Assembly: GCA_965229605.1 (NCBI GenBank)
Contig: OZ245892.1
Span: forward strand, 62,001-126,000
Source: G965229605 sp965229605
GTDB taxonomy: Bacteria > Pseudomonadota > Alphaproteobacteria > CBDDJK01
Direction: 5' to 3'
Length of the DNA: 64,000 nucleotides
In this document: piece by piece, positions 7,770-16,373 of the stretch
Position numbering within the stretch: the first letter of the stretch is position 1
Layout: each line of letters begins with the position of its first letter
Notes under the pieces: generated by a model
Database searches by the model: none
What the model was told of the DNA's origin: nothing
The model's input: the letters and a program-made list of their open reading frames with translations, nothing else
Translations under genes and position numbers: made by a program

Positions 7770-8903
7770 TTAACGGCGAGCGTTGTTAAGTTCATTAAGC
7801 GGTAAATAGGGGACGATTCCCTGTCCGCCCGCGCCCGAGATTGCAGGATCAACGATAATTTTGTTGGCCTTGCCGTAGACTTCGCCAATGGCTTCAAGAT
7901 ACATGCGCTGGCGCGTGACTTCAGGCGATGCGGCATAGGTTTCATAGACCGAGATGAAACGCTGGGCTTCCCCTTTTGCTTCTTCAACCAGCCGTTCTTT
8001 ATAGGCTTCAGCTTCCCGCAGGACACGCTCGGCCTGACCGCGGGCTTGCGGCACAATGGAGTTGGCATAGGCTTCGGCTTCGTTACGCAGACGGTCACGG
8101 TCCTGACGGGCTCTTTGCACATCATTGAAGGCATCAATCACATCCCCCGGCGGGTCAGAGGCCTGGAGCTGAATTTGTTCGATATCAATGCCGCTGTTAT
8201 AGCCATCCAGAACCGCCTGCATAACTTCAAGCGACTGGCGTTCGATTTCTTCACGCCCCCGGGTCACTGCCAGATCAAAAGAAGTCTGGCCAATCACTTC
8301 GCGCATGGCACTTTCAGCCACAACCTTGACCGTGGCCTCAGGATCACGAATGGCAAAAAGATAGGATTCAGGATTCTTTATCTTCCAGAAAACCGTGAAA
8401 TCAAGATCAACAATATTCTCGTCACGAGTCAGCATAATGCTTTCTTCGGCAATATCGCCCTGCGTGTTGCCTCGGCCCAGGTCATCGCCGCGAAACCCGA
8501 TATTTAAACGCCGTTGCTGGTCAACATACGGCAGATAAACTTCTCCAACCGGGGCCGGGAAATTATATTGAAGCCCCGATTCTGTGGTCTCATAATAACG
8601 GCCAAAAATCAGCTCAACCCCGCGCTGCCCGGCCTCAACCCGGTAAAAGCCGGTCGCAAGCCAGATCCCGGCGATAATCAACACGCCGATCAAAATAACT
8701 TTCCCCGTCAGACCACCCGGGAATAAACGGTTCAGCCGCTCCTGCCCCTTGCGCATAAAATCATCAAAATCAGGCGGCTCGCCCCCGCCTCCACCCGAAA
8801 AGCGGCCCCAGGGGCTTTCATCCGATCCATTGCCGCCACCCCCAGAATCCTGAGACTTGCGCCGACGTGTGCCCCATGGCCCTTCGTTTTGATCATATCC
8901 CAT
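7770..8903 (-). CDS. hflK: Band-7/SPFH membrane protein HflK
   Basis: 377 residues. The glycine- and proline-rich cytosolic N-terminus (~1-60, including SGGGGNGSDESPWG) is typical of HflK. A single membrane segment (~67-85) leads into the SPFH domain with RVEAGQRGVELIFGRY and GLQYNFPAPVGEVYLP, then a long charged helix (~265-330). Forms hetero-oligomers with HflC around FtsH. A plausible sigma-70 promoter lies about 60 bp upstream. Confidence 0.94.
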   Translation of the reverse strand: MGYDQNEGPWGTRRRKSQDSGGGGNGSDESPWGRFSGGGGGEPPDFDDFMRKGQERLNRLFPGGLTGKVILIGVLIIAGIWLATGFYRVEAGQRGVELIFGRYYETTESGLQYNFPAPVGEVYLPYVDQQRRLNIGFRGDDLGRGNTQGDIAEESIMLTRDENIVDLDFTVFWKIKNPESYLFAIRDPEATVKVVAESAMREVIGQTSFDLAVTRGREEIERQSLEVMQAVLDGYNSGIDIEQIQLQASDPPGDVIDAFNDVQRARQDRDRLRNEAEAYANSIVPQARGQAERVLREAEAYKERLVEEAKGEAQRFISVYETYAASPEVTRQRMYLEAIGEVYGKANKIIVDPAISGAGGQGIVPYLPLNELNNARR

Positions 8904-8963
8904 CAGTTTTTCCTAAAATAATTATCTTTTGATATGGCTGCTATATAATGATGATTTAAGAAA

Positions 8964-8992
8964 TTTCTAGGGGAAAAGCAGGGCTGCGTCAA
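8964..8992 (-). promoter_or_regulatory. Candidate sigma-70 promoter of hflKC
   Basis: Read on the minus strand, TTGACG (8992-8987) and TAGAAA (8969-8964) are separated by 17 bases, in the 112-bp gap before hflK. The -35 matches consensus at five of six bases, the -10 at four. Confidence 0.45.
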
Positions 8993-9015
8993 AAAAAAGC
9001 GGCTTTCGTGTGCGA

Positions 9016-9666
9016 TTAAATCACTTCTGGATGGATAAGGGCAAAGCGCAAATGATCCTGCCACATGCCGTTGATCCGCAAATAGGACAAGGCGACTCCT
9101 TCTTCATGAAAGCTGCTTTTTCGCAGAAGAGCGATACTGGCGGTATTTTCGCGCAGGCAATAGGCTTCAAGCCGGTGCAGACCAATCTGGTGAAAGCCGT
9201 AGGTGATCATCAGGCGCAAGGCCTCGCTCATATAGCCTTGCTGGCAATATGTTTGTCCCAGCCAGTAATTGAGAGAGGCCTGCTCAAGCGCACCCCAGCG
9301 AATATTGGCAAGGCTGATCCCGCCGATGAGTTCAGGCTTTATGTGCCATTTGAACGCAGATTGATCGACCACAGAATCGGGCTTTTTAAAGATCAGAAAG
9401 CCGAGATTTGCGGGCATTTTATCGGCCTGGTCACTGCCGTAAACCCGTAAATAGCGGGCAAAAGAGGCCTCTAGCTGGTTATGGGCTGGCCATAAAGGCT
9501 CAAAGGGTTGCAAGAAGGCCCGGTTTTGCAAGCGCAGGTCCATCCAGGCCTTGCGGTCTCCTGCGCGCGGGCGGCGCAGATAAATCCGCCCGGTTTCAAG
9601 CTGTGATCCTGTAGGCCGGGTGTCGGCAGGATCACGCGCTGTGAATTTTCCAGAAGAAAAAATCAC
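9016..9666 (-). CDS. RimJ/RimL-type GNAT N-acetyltransferase
   Basis: 216-residue GNAT fold related to the RimJ/RimL ribosomal protein and amino-terminal acetyltransferases. RIYLRRPRAGDRKAWMDLR starts the fold (~27). GGISLANIRWGALEQASLNYWLG, the acetyl-CoA site region with YMSEALRLMITYGF, and HRLEAYCLRENTASIALLRKSSF are typical of this subgroup. The ATG overlaps the sseA stop by 4 bp, so it is the last gene of the BI-1-to-rimJ run. The actual substrate is unknown. Confidence 0.85.
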   Translation of the reverse strand: MIFSSGKFTARDPADTRPTGSQLETGRIYLRRPRAGDRKAWMDLRLQNRAFLQPFEPLWPAHNQLEASFARYLRVYGSDQADKMPANLGFLIFKKPDSVVDQSAFKWHIKPELIGGISLANIRWGALEQASLNYWLGQTYCQQGYMSEALRLMITYGFHQIGLHRLEAYCLRENTASIALLRKSSFHEEGVALSYLRINGMWQDHLRFALIHPEVI

Positions 9667-10529
9667 TTCGCTTTTGAAGGACCGGTTTCAACCGGACAGG
9701 CCGGGTCTGCGCCCCATTCACTCCAGGAGCCATCATAGACAGCAATCTGGTCATTGCCCAGAAGGCTCATGGCGACCACCAACCCCCCTGCGGCGACTCC
9801 ACTGCCGCAGCTGGCGATCAACGGCTGGTCAGTTGGAATGCCTGCGGCTTCCAAATCTTGTTTAAGCTCGGTGACCGGGCGCATAAATCCCTGCGCGTCC
9901 GTAAATTGCGGGAAAGGGAAGTTGATGGCCCCGGGGATATGTCCGGCCCGCAAGCCTGGCCGGGGTTCAGGCACATCACCCAGAAAACGGCCTTCGGGGC
10001 GCATATCGACAAGCGGGTGGGAAGAGGATTGAAGCGCAGCCAGCACATCCGATTTATGGACCAATAAATGCGAACGGTGCTTTGCTTTGAAGGTTCCTTT
10101 GACCGGTTGGGGAGAAGGCCCCGCTTCAACCGGATGCCCGGCCTGTTTCCAGCCGGGAAAGCCGCCATTTAAAAGATGAACCTGATCATGCCCGTAGAGT
10201 TTGAAAAGCCAGAAAGCCCGCCCGGCAGAAAATAACCCATGCGTGTCATAGACAATAATCGTTGAGTCATTTGAAATCCCGAAAGAAGCTGCCATGGATT
10301 CAAATTGGGCGGGAGTTGGGGCCATATGCGGCAGCGTATTTTGATCGGGATCGGCGATTTCATCGATATCAAAAAACTGTGCGCCTGGAATATGGGACGT
10401 TTCAAATTCTTCGCGGGCATTGCGGCCAGAGCCGGGCAAGTGAAAACTTGCATCAAGCACAACGAGGTCATCCCGCGTAAGGTTTTTCTGCAACCAGTCA
10501 GCATCAACAAGAGGCGATTTTTCAGTCAT
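9663..10529 (-). CDS. sseA: 3-mercaptopyruvate/thiosulfate sulfurtransferase
   Basis: Two-domain rhodanese, 288 residues. The N-terminal inactive rhodanese domain covers ~5-130 and the C-terminal catalytic one ~155-285. The active cysteine is C241 in SCGSGVAAGG; the CGSG form of the loop fits mercaptopyruvate rather than thiosulfate sulfurtransferases. Transfers sulfur from 3-mercaptopyruvate to acceptors. Its start overlaps the upstream GNAT gene by 8 bp. Placement downstream of moaD/moaE may reflect a link to sulfur mobilisation, but that is only inferred from neighbourhood. Confidence 0.9.
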   Translation of the reverse strand: MTEKSPLVDADWLQKNLTRDDLVVLDASFHLPGSGRNAREEFETSHIPGAQFFDIDEIADPDQNTLPHMAPTPAQFESMAASFGISNDSTIIVYDTHGLFSAGRAFWLFKLYGHDQVHLLNGGFPGWKQAGHPVEAGPSPQPVKGTFKAKHRSHLLVHKSDVLAALQSSSHPLVDMRPEGRFLGDVPEPRPGLRAGHIPGAINFPFPQFTDAQGFMRPVTELKQDLEAAGIPTDQPLIASCGSGVAAGGLVVAMSLLGNDQIAVYDGSWSEWGADPACPVETGPSKAK

Positions 10530-11022
10530 ATTCCGGTTTCTTTCCTGTTCTTAAGCGTTTTTGCAGAACCGGGCCGGCTGGAAGAAAGCCTGTCCTGCGG
10601 TAAAAGGCTTGCGTGCGCTGTCCCATCTTTTTGCCGGGTGCGGTCACGCGTAAAAAAGTCCAGCCGCGTTCTTCGCCAAGCGTATAGGCGGCTTCCAGAA
10701 GCTGTTCTCCAATACCAAGAGACCGGGCTTCGGGAATAACATAATGCTCAAGGATCACGCCAACCAGCCCATGGGCGGAGAGCGACAGAACTTCTGTCAT
10801 GGTCATAACACTGACGGGAAGTTTTGTCTCGTCCAGAGCGATGAAAGCAAAATAGCCACTGTCTTCATCCAGCATATCCTGGCTGACCCGATGCAGGCGG
10901 GCTTCGTCTATCGGGGCTTTTGGATGCAGCTCTTTAAGCAGGCGATAAACCAGCAATGTGGTCAAATCGGCATCAAGCGAGGTCGCCCGATGGATGGTGA
11001 CGCCTTGTGGGAGAATATCCAT
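10522..11022 (-). CDS. GNAT-family N-acetyltransferase
   Basis: 166 residues. The fold is recognisable from VILEHYVIPEARSLGIGEQLLEAAYTLGEERGW (~93-125), the beta4-alpha3 acetyl-CoA-binding segment with an R/Q-x-x-G-x-G/A-type loop (RSLGIG), followed by AFYRRTGF near the C-terminus. Substrate unknown. It lies 43 bp after moaE and overlaps the sseA start, inside the same minus-strand run. Confidence 0.82.
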   Translation of the reverse strand: MDILPQGVTIHRATSLDADLTTLLVYRLLKELHPKAPIDEARLHRVSQDMLDEDSGYFAFIALDETKLPVSVMTMTEVLSLSAHGLVGVILEHYVIPEARSLGIGEQLLEAAYTLGEERGWTFLRVTAPGKKMGQRTQAFYRRTGFLPAGPVLQKRLRTGKKPEYD

Positions 11023-11065
11023 GGTTTCGCTTTTTTGACCGGATTGTTTTCACCAAGCAAAAAGA

Positions 11066-11593
11066 TCAAGAGGGAAGAGACCATTTTTGCTTTTCTTTTT
11101 CATCGCTGGCCCGGGCTTCAACCCACCAGCTGGTGCCGTCGCTGGAAATTTCTTCTTTCCAGAAGGGGGCATCGGTTTTCAGCCAGTCAATCAGAAATTG
11201 GCAGCCGGAAAAGGCCATTTGCCGGTGACGGCTGGCGGTGGCGACAAAGACAATATGTTCCCCCGGATAGATCATTCCCACGCGGTGGATAATCCGGGCG
11301 GCTTGAAGCTGAAATCGCTCAACGGCCTGGATACGCATGTCGCTTAATATGCGCTCGGTCATGCCGGGGTAATGTTCCAGCCGCAGGGCCTTTAAGGGAG
11401 ATGCGGCCTGTTTTTGTGCCTGAAACTGGCCTGTTGGTCGCATAATCCCGATAAAGCTGGCGATAGCACCGATTTCTGAATCCGGCGATGCACCTTCAGG
11501 GAGGTTGAAGCGTGCAAGCTCGGCCCCCGGATCAAAGTCATGCTCACTGACCGTGATAAAAGGATCAACCGCCGAGTCCTGCTGACTTGTCAT
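11066..11593 (-). CDS. moaE: Molybdopterin synthase large subunit MoaE
   Basis: Catalytic subunit that moves sulfur from thiocarboxylated MoaD onto precursor Z to form molybdopterin. Visible are GAIASFIGIMRP, LEHYPGMTE, RIIHRVGMIYPGEHIVFVATASRHR and the C-terminal KTDAPFWKEE with its conserved lysine. I chose the ATG at 11593, 2 bp after the moaD stop and behind a GGTGAG site; a GTG at 11599 would overlap moaD. About 175 residues, with a slightly long C-terminus. moaA and moaC are not in the window; moaB is at ~33 kb. Confidence 0.93.
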   Translation of the reverse strand: MTSQQDSAVDPFITVSEHDFDPGAELARFNLPEGASPDSEIGAIASFIGIMRPTGQFQAQKQAASPLKALRLEHYPGMTERILSDMRIQAVERFQLQAARIIHRVGMIYPGEHIVFVATASRHRQMAFSGCQFLIDWLKTDAPFWKEEISSDGTSWWVEARASDEKEKQKWSLPS

Positions 11594-11595
11594 GC

Positions 11596-11874
11596 TCACC
11601 CCCCGGTAACCGGTGGAAAAAAGGCAATTTCCTTGATGCCTTGCAAGGGTTCGTCATGGCTTGCATAGACCTGATCAAGGGCCACGCGCACGGTGTCGGG
11701 ATTGGCAAAGGCTTTTGCAAAATTGTCATCGCGAGTTTGCAGCCAGCTAATCAGGTCAGCCGTGGTTTCAAGACCGCCGGGAAGCTGAATATTTTCTTCT
11801 GACATTCCGATCATCTGGCGCAGCCAGGCGAAATAGCGCAGCCGCACGGTTGTTGTATTTTGATTATCGGACAT
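11596..11874 (-). CDS. moaD: Molybdopterin synthase sulfur-carrier subunit MoaD
   Basis: 92-residue ubiquitin-like protein ending in the required Gly-Gly (PPVTGG). VRLRYFAWLRQMIG at the N-terminus and the DQVYASHD...EIAFFPPVTGG tail match the family. Its C-terminal glycine is activated and thiocarboxylated before docking on MoaE, encoded immediately downstream. It starts 15 bp after ribE. Confidence 0.93.
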   Translation of the reverse strand: MSDNQNTTTVRLRYFAWLRQMIGMSEENIQLPGGLETTADLISWLQTRDDNFAKAFANPDTVRVALDQVYASHDEPLQGIKEIAFFPPVTGG

Positions 11875-11889
11875 AGCGGAACATAGGGT

Positions 11890-12573
11890 TTAATCTTGGT
11901 TTAATCTTGCGGCAACATAGCGGGCAATCATATCGGCTTCCAGATTGACCGGGTCTCCGGCAGCCAGCTGTCCTAATGTGGTATGTTGCAGCGTATAGGG
12001 AATAAGGGTCACTGAAAAGAGGCTTCCGGCAGAGGCTGGTTTTTCGACCTCATTGACGGGTGCTTGATTTTCGACCGTGTTCACGGGTGCTTGATTTTCG
12101 ACCGTGTTCACGGTCAGGGAGACTCCGTCAATGGTGATGGAGCCTTTAACCGCCAGAAGCCCGGAAAGTGTATCTGGCGCAAGGAAAGAGATCACGGCAC
12201 CTTCGTTATCCGGGTTGCTGACGACGTTGTGGACCGAGCCAACCGCATCAACATGGCCAAAAACAAGATGCCCGCCCAACTCATCACCAACCTTCAAGGC
12301 CGGTTCAAGATTTAAGCGATCCCCGGTTTTCCAGCGTTCCAAGGTTGTCCGCTTGCGGGTTTCCTCGCTGGCTTCAACCCTGAACCAGGGTTTTTGTGTT
12401 TTGCTGTCAACACCGGCTTCGCAAACGGTCAGGCAAATGCCGGAGCAGGCGATAGAGGCCCCAAGGGCCGGAACCGAAGAACCGGCGGGGCGTTCAAGGG
12501 TGAGACTGCGGACGGACGCCTGATCCTGACAATCAAGGATCTGTCCGATCTCGGTCACAATCCCCGTGAACAT
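11890..12573 (-). CDS. ribE: Riboflavin synthase alpha chain with in-frame loop expansion
   Basis: Joins two lumazines to make riboflavin. MFTGIVTEIG at the start, the first lumazine-binding barrel (~1-97, with SIACSGICLTV) and the second (~98-205, with GDELGGHLVFGHVD and GSITIDGVSLTVN) are clear. About 20 extra residues sit between SLTVN and FSVTLIPYTL, produced by a 27-bp tandem repeat encoding NTVENQAPV twice plus a degenerate third copy. The canonical enzyme has only a short turn here. 227 residues against a usual ~200. Located 33 bp after the BI-1 gene and 15 bp before moaD. Confidence 0.93.
   Translation of the reverse strand: MFTGIVTEIGQILDCQDQASVRSLTLERPAGSSVPALGASIACSGICLTVCEAGVDSKTQKPWFRVEASEETRKRTTLERWKTGDRLNLEPALKVGDELGGHLVFGHVDAVGSVHNVVSNPDNEGAVISFLAPDTLSGLLAVKGSITIDGVSLTVNTVENQAPVNTVENQAPVNEVEKPASAGSLFSVTLIPYTLQHTTLGQLAAGDPVNLEADMIARYVAARLNQD
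12034..12114. repeat. 27-bp tandem repeat in ribE
   Basis: 12061-12087 and 12088-12114 are identical except for the last base. The adjoining 12034-12060 matches at about 20 of 27 positions. The unit is a multiple of three and stays in frame. It encodes the NTVENQAPV repeat in a surface loop of riboflavin synthase. Confidence 0.9.
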
Positions 12574-12606
12574 ACCCCGCTCAAGGTCTTGATGGTGCGC
12601 AGAGGG

Positions 12607-13359
12607 TTATTCGCTGCGCATGATCCCGATCAGGTTCAGGATATGGATGAACAGCACGACGAAGCTGCCGTAAAGCTGCAAGGCCCCGAAGACGGCGAAG
12701 CGTTCGATCATCTGGCCATTTCCTGAATTTTGCAGATACATTGATTTGATCATCTGCGTTTCATAGGCGGTCATTGCGGCGAACAGCAGCACGGCCCCGA
12801 TTGAGAACAGCATCCCGAACTGGCTGGAGGGTTCAAAGAAGATGATATTGACCAGTCCAGCGATGAGCAGGCCGATGATTGCCATGGATGCGAAGGCGGC
12901 GATGGGGCCGAGGTTTCGTTTGGTGACATAGCCATAGATGCTGACGCCAGCGAAGGTTCCTGCGGTGATGAAGAAGGCGCGGGCGATATCATAGACTCCG
13001 CCGGGCGACTGGAGGAAGGCGAGGATCATGGGTGCGATCATGATGCCCCATAGCACGCAATAGGCCCAGTAGAATCCGTGCGCCATGGTTGAGGAGCGCA
13101 TGGTTATGATTTTGCTGGAGAAGAATCCCATTCCGATGAGGGCGAAGAAGAGCACCCATTTCATGGGTCCGACGGCCAGCGCGATGGTGAGTTCTGGCGA
13201 GTTAGCCATGACCAGCGTGACCAGTCCGGTGAGTCCGACGCCCATGGCCATGAGGTTATAGACTTTGAGCATATAGGCGCGCAGTCCGGCATCGATGGCG
13301 GCCTGGTCTGCGGTGCCTCTGAAGCTGGCTGAGCCGAATTGTTGAGGATTGAGTGCCAT
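12607..13359 (-). CDS. Bax inhibitor-1/YccA-family membrane protein
   Basis: 250-residue protein with about seven hydrophobic segments, family BI-1 (TMBIM-like). Visible features are the conserved N-terminal segment with MLKVYNLMAMGVGLTGLVTL, the FFITAGTFAGVSIYGYVTKRNL block near 130-150, and the C-terminal acidic/aromatic region AFGALQLYGSFVVLFIHILNLIG. Bacterial members have been linked to proton/calcium leak and to FtsH quality control; hflKC lies 4 kb downstream on the same strand, which is suggestive only. First gene of the run leading into ribE-moaDE. Confidence 0.9.
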   Translation of the reverse strand: MALNPQQFGSASFRGTADQAAIDAGLRAYMLKVYNLMAMGVGLTGLVTLVMANSPELTIALAVGPMKWVLFFALIGMGFFSSKIITMRSSTMAHGFYWAYCVLWGIMIAPMILAFLQSPGGVYDIARAFFITAGTFAGVSIYGYVTKRNLGPIAAFASMAIIGLLIAGLVNIIFFEPSSQFGMLFSIGAVLLFAAMTAYETQMIKSMYLQNSGNGQMIERFAVFGALQLYGSFVVLFIHILNLIGIMRSE

Positions 13360-13470
13360 TTTGAGGAGTCTCCCTTAGAGAATGATAAAAAACCGAGTGA
13401 TAAAAGTATCTATTATCCGAAATATAGGCGAATTACCATCAAGAATCAATATTGAAGCGGTAGAAAGGCT

Positions 13471-14229
13471 TTAATCGCTTTTTGTCTTTTGTTCTTTGGC
13501 GGGTTTAGCTGATTTTGCGGGTTTTACGGCCAGGACTTCGTCAAAATTTCCGCCTTTTGGGCGGTTTTCGGTCAGAACCTCTCCCGTGATATAGTAATAG
13601 GCGATTTCAGCCAGATTGGTTGCATGATCGCCGGTGCGCTCCAGATTTTTGGCGATAAAAAGAAAATGCGTGCAGGGCGAGATATTGCGCGGGTCTTCCA
13701 TCATATAGGTTAAAAGCGTGCGCGTGACCGCTGTGTAAAGCGCATCCACATCCGGGTCGGATTGCCAGACAGCAAGGATTTTTTCCTCATCCTGATCAAA
13801 AAACCCGTCCACCACGTCGCTCAGCATAGTCTGGGTCTTGCGCGACATCTGATAAAGAGTCTTTTCAATCTTCCCGTCGTCAACCGGGCGCAAGGCCGGA
13901 AGCCTTTTAGAAATATTCTTGGCAAAATCGCCGACCCGCTCCAGCAAGGCCGCACCCTTTAAAATCGCAATGATAAAGCGCAAGTCAATCGCCATCGGCT
14001 GACGCAACGCCAGAATCCGCATGACCTTGGCCTCCATGTCATGCTCCATCGCATCAAGCTTCTGGTCGTTGGCCCGCACCCACTCCGCAAGCTCGCTGTC
14101 TCTGGACTCAACCGCCTGCATGGCTTGCTCCAGCGCAAGAAAGGCATGGTCTGCCATCTCCCGGAACAGGTGGTTGAGGTCCTCCAGCTCCTGACCATAG
14201 GCCGTTACAATGTGATTATCGCTTGTCAT
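13471..14229 (-). CDS. phoU: Phosphate signalling protein PhoU
   Basis: Links the Pst transporter to the PhoR/PhoB system and represses it when phosphate is plentiful. Two PhoU helical repeats are visible: FREMADHAFLALEQAM...RVGDFAKNISKR and MSRKTQTMLSDVVDGF...LERTGDHATNLAEIAYYYITGE. The E/D-containing metal-binding stretches are present. The ATG at 14229 (MTSDNH) has an AGGA site; an upstream frame extension overlaps pstB. The tail has lysine/alanine-rich repeats (KPAKSAKPAK). Last gene of pstSCAB-phoU; phoBR are not in the window. Confidence 0.93.
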   Translation of the reverse strand: MTSDNHIVTAYGQELEDLNHLFREMADHAFLALEQAMQAVESRDSELAEWVRANDQKLDAMEHDMEAKVMRILALRQPMAIDLRFIIAILKGAALLERVGDFAKNISKRLPALRPVDDGKIEKTLYQMSRKTQTMLSDVVDGFFDQDEEKILAVWQSDPDVDALYTAVTRTLLTYMMEDPRNISPCTHFLFIAKNLERTGDHATNLAEIAYYYITGEVLTENRPKGGNFDEVLAVKPAKSAKPAKEQKTKSD

Positions 14230-14245
14230 GTCTGTTCCTGTCTTT

Positions 14246-15013
14246 TTAGCCAAAACGCCCCGTCAAATAATCCTGTGTGCGCTGGTCCTGCGGATTGGTG
14301 AAAATCTGATCAGTCTCGCCGCGCTCAACCAACTCGCCAATATGGAAAAACGCCGTTTGCTGCGAAACCCGCGCCGCTTGCTGCATAGAGTGAGTCACAA
14401 TCACTATCGAATAATTTTCCTTGAGTTCGCCGATTAAATCCTCAATCCGGGCGGTCGCAATCGGATCAAGGGCTGAACAGGGCTCATCCATCAAAATCAC
14501 CTCCGGGCGCACAGCAATCGCCCGGGCAATACAAAGTCGCTGCTGCTGCCCGCCGGAAAGGCTGGTGCCAGGTTCCTGCAGCCGGTCCTTCACTTCCTCC
14601 CACAAGCTGGCACGAGTCAGCGATTGCTGAACCAGCAAATCAAGCTGCGCACGGGTATCAACAAGCCCGTGAATACGCGCCCCATAGGCCACATTGTCAT
14701 AAATAGATTTTGGAAAAGGATTGGGCTTTTGAAAAACCATCCCGACCCGGGCGCGCAAATGGACCGGATCAACGCCGGGGGCATAGATATCTTCGCCGTC
14801 CAGTGTGATCTGTCCTTTAACCCGGCAAATCGGCACCACATCATTCATCCGGTTTAAACAGCGCAGAAAGGTTGACTTGCCACAGCCAGAAGGCCCGATC
14901 AGGGCCGTCACCTGGCGATCAAAAATATCAATCCCGACCTTGAACAAGGCTTGTTTTTCGCCATAGAAAACATCGACATTTTCAGCTTTAAACTTAATGT
15001 ATGTATCTGTCAT
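14246..15013 (-). CDS. pstB: Phosphate ABC transporter ATPase PstB
   Basis: 255 residues, normal for PstB. Walker A IGPSGCGKST near 40, FLRCLNRMND right after it, Q-loop MVFQKPNPFPKSIYDNVAYG, signature LSGGQQQRLCIARA, Walker B EVILMDEPCSALDP, and IVTHSMQQAARVS are all intact and PstB-specific. Powers phosphate import with PstC/PstA. 49 bp separate it from pstA. Confidence 0.96.
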   Translation of the reverse strand: MTDTYIKFKAENVDVFYGEKQALFKVGIDIFDRQVTALIGPSGCGKSTFLRCLNRMNDVVPICRVKGQITLDGEDIYAPGVDPVHLRARVGMVFQKPNPFPKSIYDNVAYGARIHGLVDTRAQLDLLVQQSLTRASLWEEVKDRLQEPGTSLSGGQQQRLCIARAIAVRPEVILMDEPCSALDPIATARIEDLIGELKENYSIVIVTHSMQQAARVSQQTAFFHIGELVERGETDQIFTNPQDQRTQDYLTGRFG

Positions 15014-15062
15014 ATATTGTCTCTTTTGTATGCTCTATTATACATGGTCGATTGCACATGAT

Positions 15063-16373
15063 CTATTGCCAGCGTTTTGAAAATTTTTGTCGCAAAAGAA
15101 CGGCTGTCAGATTCATCAAAACCAGAAAAACCAGTAAAACCAATATTGCCGCCGCCGTGCGTTCTTCAAAAGCCCGTTCGGGGCTGTCTGCCCATAAATA
15201 AATCTGAACCGGCAAGGCGGTTGCGGCGTCGGTGATATGACCCGGCACATCGACAATAAAGGCAACCATGCCGATCATCAAGAGCGGGGCGGTTTCGCCC
15301 AGAGCCCCGGCCATACCGATGATCGCCCCGGTTAACATGCCCGGCAGGGCGAGGGGGACAACATGATGAAAGACGGTTTGCATCCGGCTGGCCCCGATGC
15401 CAAGGGCGGCTTCGCGGATGGAGGGCGGGATAGAGGCCAGCGCAGCGCGTGAGGCAATGATGATCGTCGGCAGAGTCAAAAGCGACAGAACCATCCCGCC
15501 GACCAGCGGGGCGGAGCGCGGCAGGCCAAAGACATTTAAAAAGACGGCCAGTCCCAGCAGGCCAAAGACAATCGACGGTACGGCAGCCAGATTATTGATA
15601 TTGACTTCGATAAGGTCGGTCCAGCGATTTTTGGGGGCAAATTCCTGGAGATAAATTGCGGCGGCGACGCCCAGCGGAAAGGACAGGGCCAGAGTCACCA
15701 GCAGCATCAGGAAGGACCCGGTCAATGCCCCCAGAATCCCGGCGGCTTCGGGTTCGCGGCTGTCAGCATTGGTGAAAAGTTCTGAATTAAAGCGCATCCG
15801 CACCGCATTATCCTGATCAAGCGTTTCAAGCCAGGCAATCTGGTCATCCTTGATCGGGCGGTCTTCTTCTGGCCCTTCGTCAGATAGTCTTCCTTTCAGG
15901 AAAATATCAATCAAGCCCGATGTCGGCAGCCAGATATTGCGGGTTGTCCCGATCAGGTCCGGATTCTCCAGCACCCTGTCGCGCAACTGATAGGCCGAAT
16001 CGGCACTCACCAATTCATAGAGCCGCTTTTTTGCCCGTCGGTTTTTAACATCCGGGAAAGTATCGCGCAGCGTTTTTTTGATCAACCCGGCATAATCGGC
16101 TTGTTTAAGCGTGTCTGTGTCACGGGTGCCTTGCGGGTCCAGAAACTCTTCATCAAAACTGATCGCAAGTTGCAGGTCATGGGTGACAAAAGCCGAATAG
16201 CCCTTGCTCAGCACCGCCAGAGCCAGAACAACCAGAAAGCCCAGCGACAGGACAATCGCCATCACGCCGGTAAAGCGAAAGCGTCGCTCGATTTTATGAC
16301 GCTTGACCAGCTGGCGGGCCAGATTCGCCTTGCGTTCTGCCACCAGCTTATTCAGGCTTTCGCTATCAGTCAT
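15063..16373 (-). CDS. pstA: Phosphate ABC transporter permease PstA (long form)
   Basis: Inner-membrane permease; the C-terminal ~270 residues are a standard PstA with LPTIIIASRAALASIPPSIREAALGIGASRMQTVFHHVVPLALPG (EAA loop). The N-terminus carries one membrane segment followed by a ~150-residue soluble region with no recognised domain, the long architecture seen in several alphaproteobacteria. I chose the ATG at 16373 (MTDSES), whose start overlaps the pstC stop by 8 bp, over a longer frame inside pstC. Confidence 0.92.
   Translation of the reverse strand: MTDSESLNKLVAERKANLARQLVKRHKIERRFRFTGVMAIVLSLGFLVVLALAVLSKGYSAFVTHDLQLAISFDEEFLDPQGTRDTDTLKQADYAGLIKKTLRDTFPDVKNRRAKKRLYELVSADSAYQLRDRVLENPDLIGTTRNIWLPTSGLIDIFLKGRLSDEGPEEDRPIKDDQIAWLETLDQDNAVRMRFNSELFTNADSREPEAAGILGALTGSFLMLLVTLALSFPLGVAAAIYLQEFAPKNRWTDLIEVNINNLAAVPSIVFGLLGLAVFLNVFGLPRSAPLVGGMVLSLLTLPTIIIASRAALASIPPSIREAALGIGASRMQTVFHHVVPLALPGMLTGAIIGMAGALGETAPLLMIGMVAFIVDVPGHITDAATALPVQIYLWADSPERAFEERTAAAILVLLVFLVLMNLTAVLLRQKFSKRWQ

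Noticed and set aside
8985..9012. Intrinsic terminator after the RimJ-like gene
   Set aside because: There is a T-run on the minus strand, but the preceding arms (AAAGC/GCTTT) leave a one-base loop and cannot form a hairpin.
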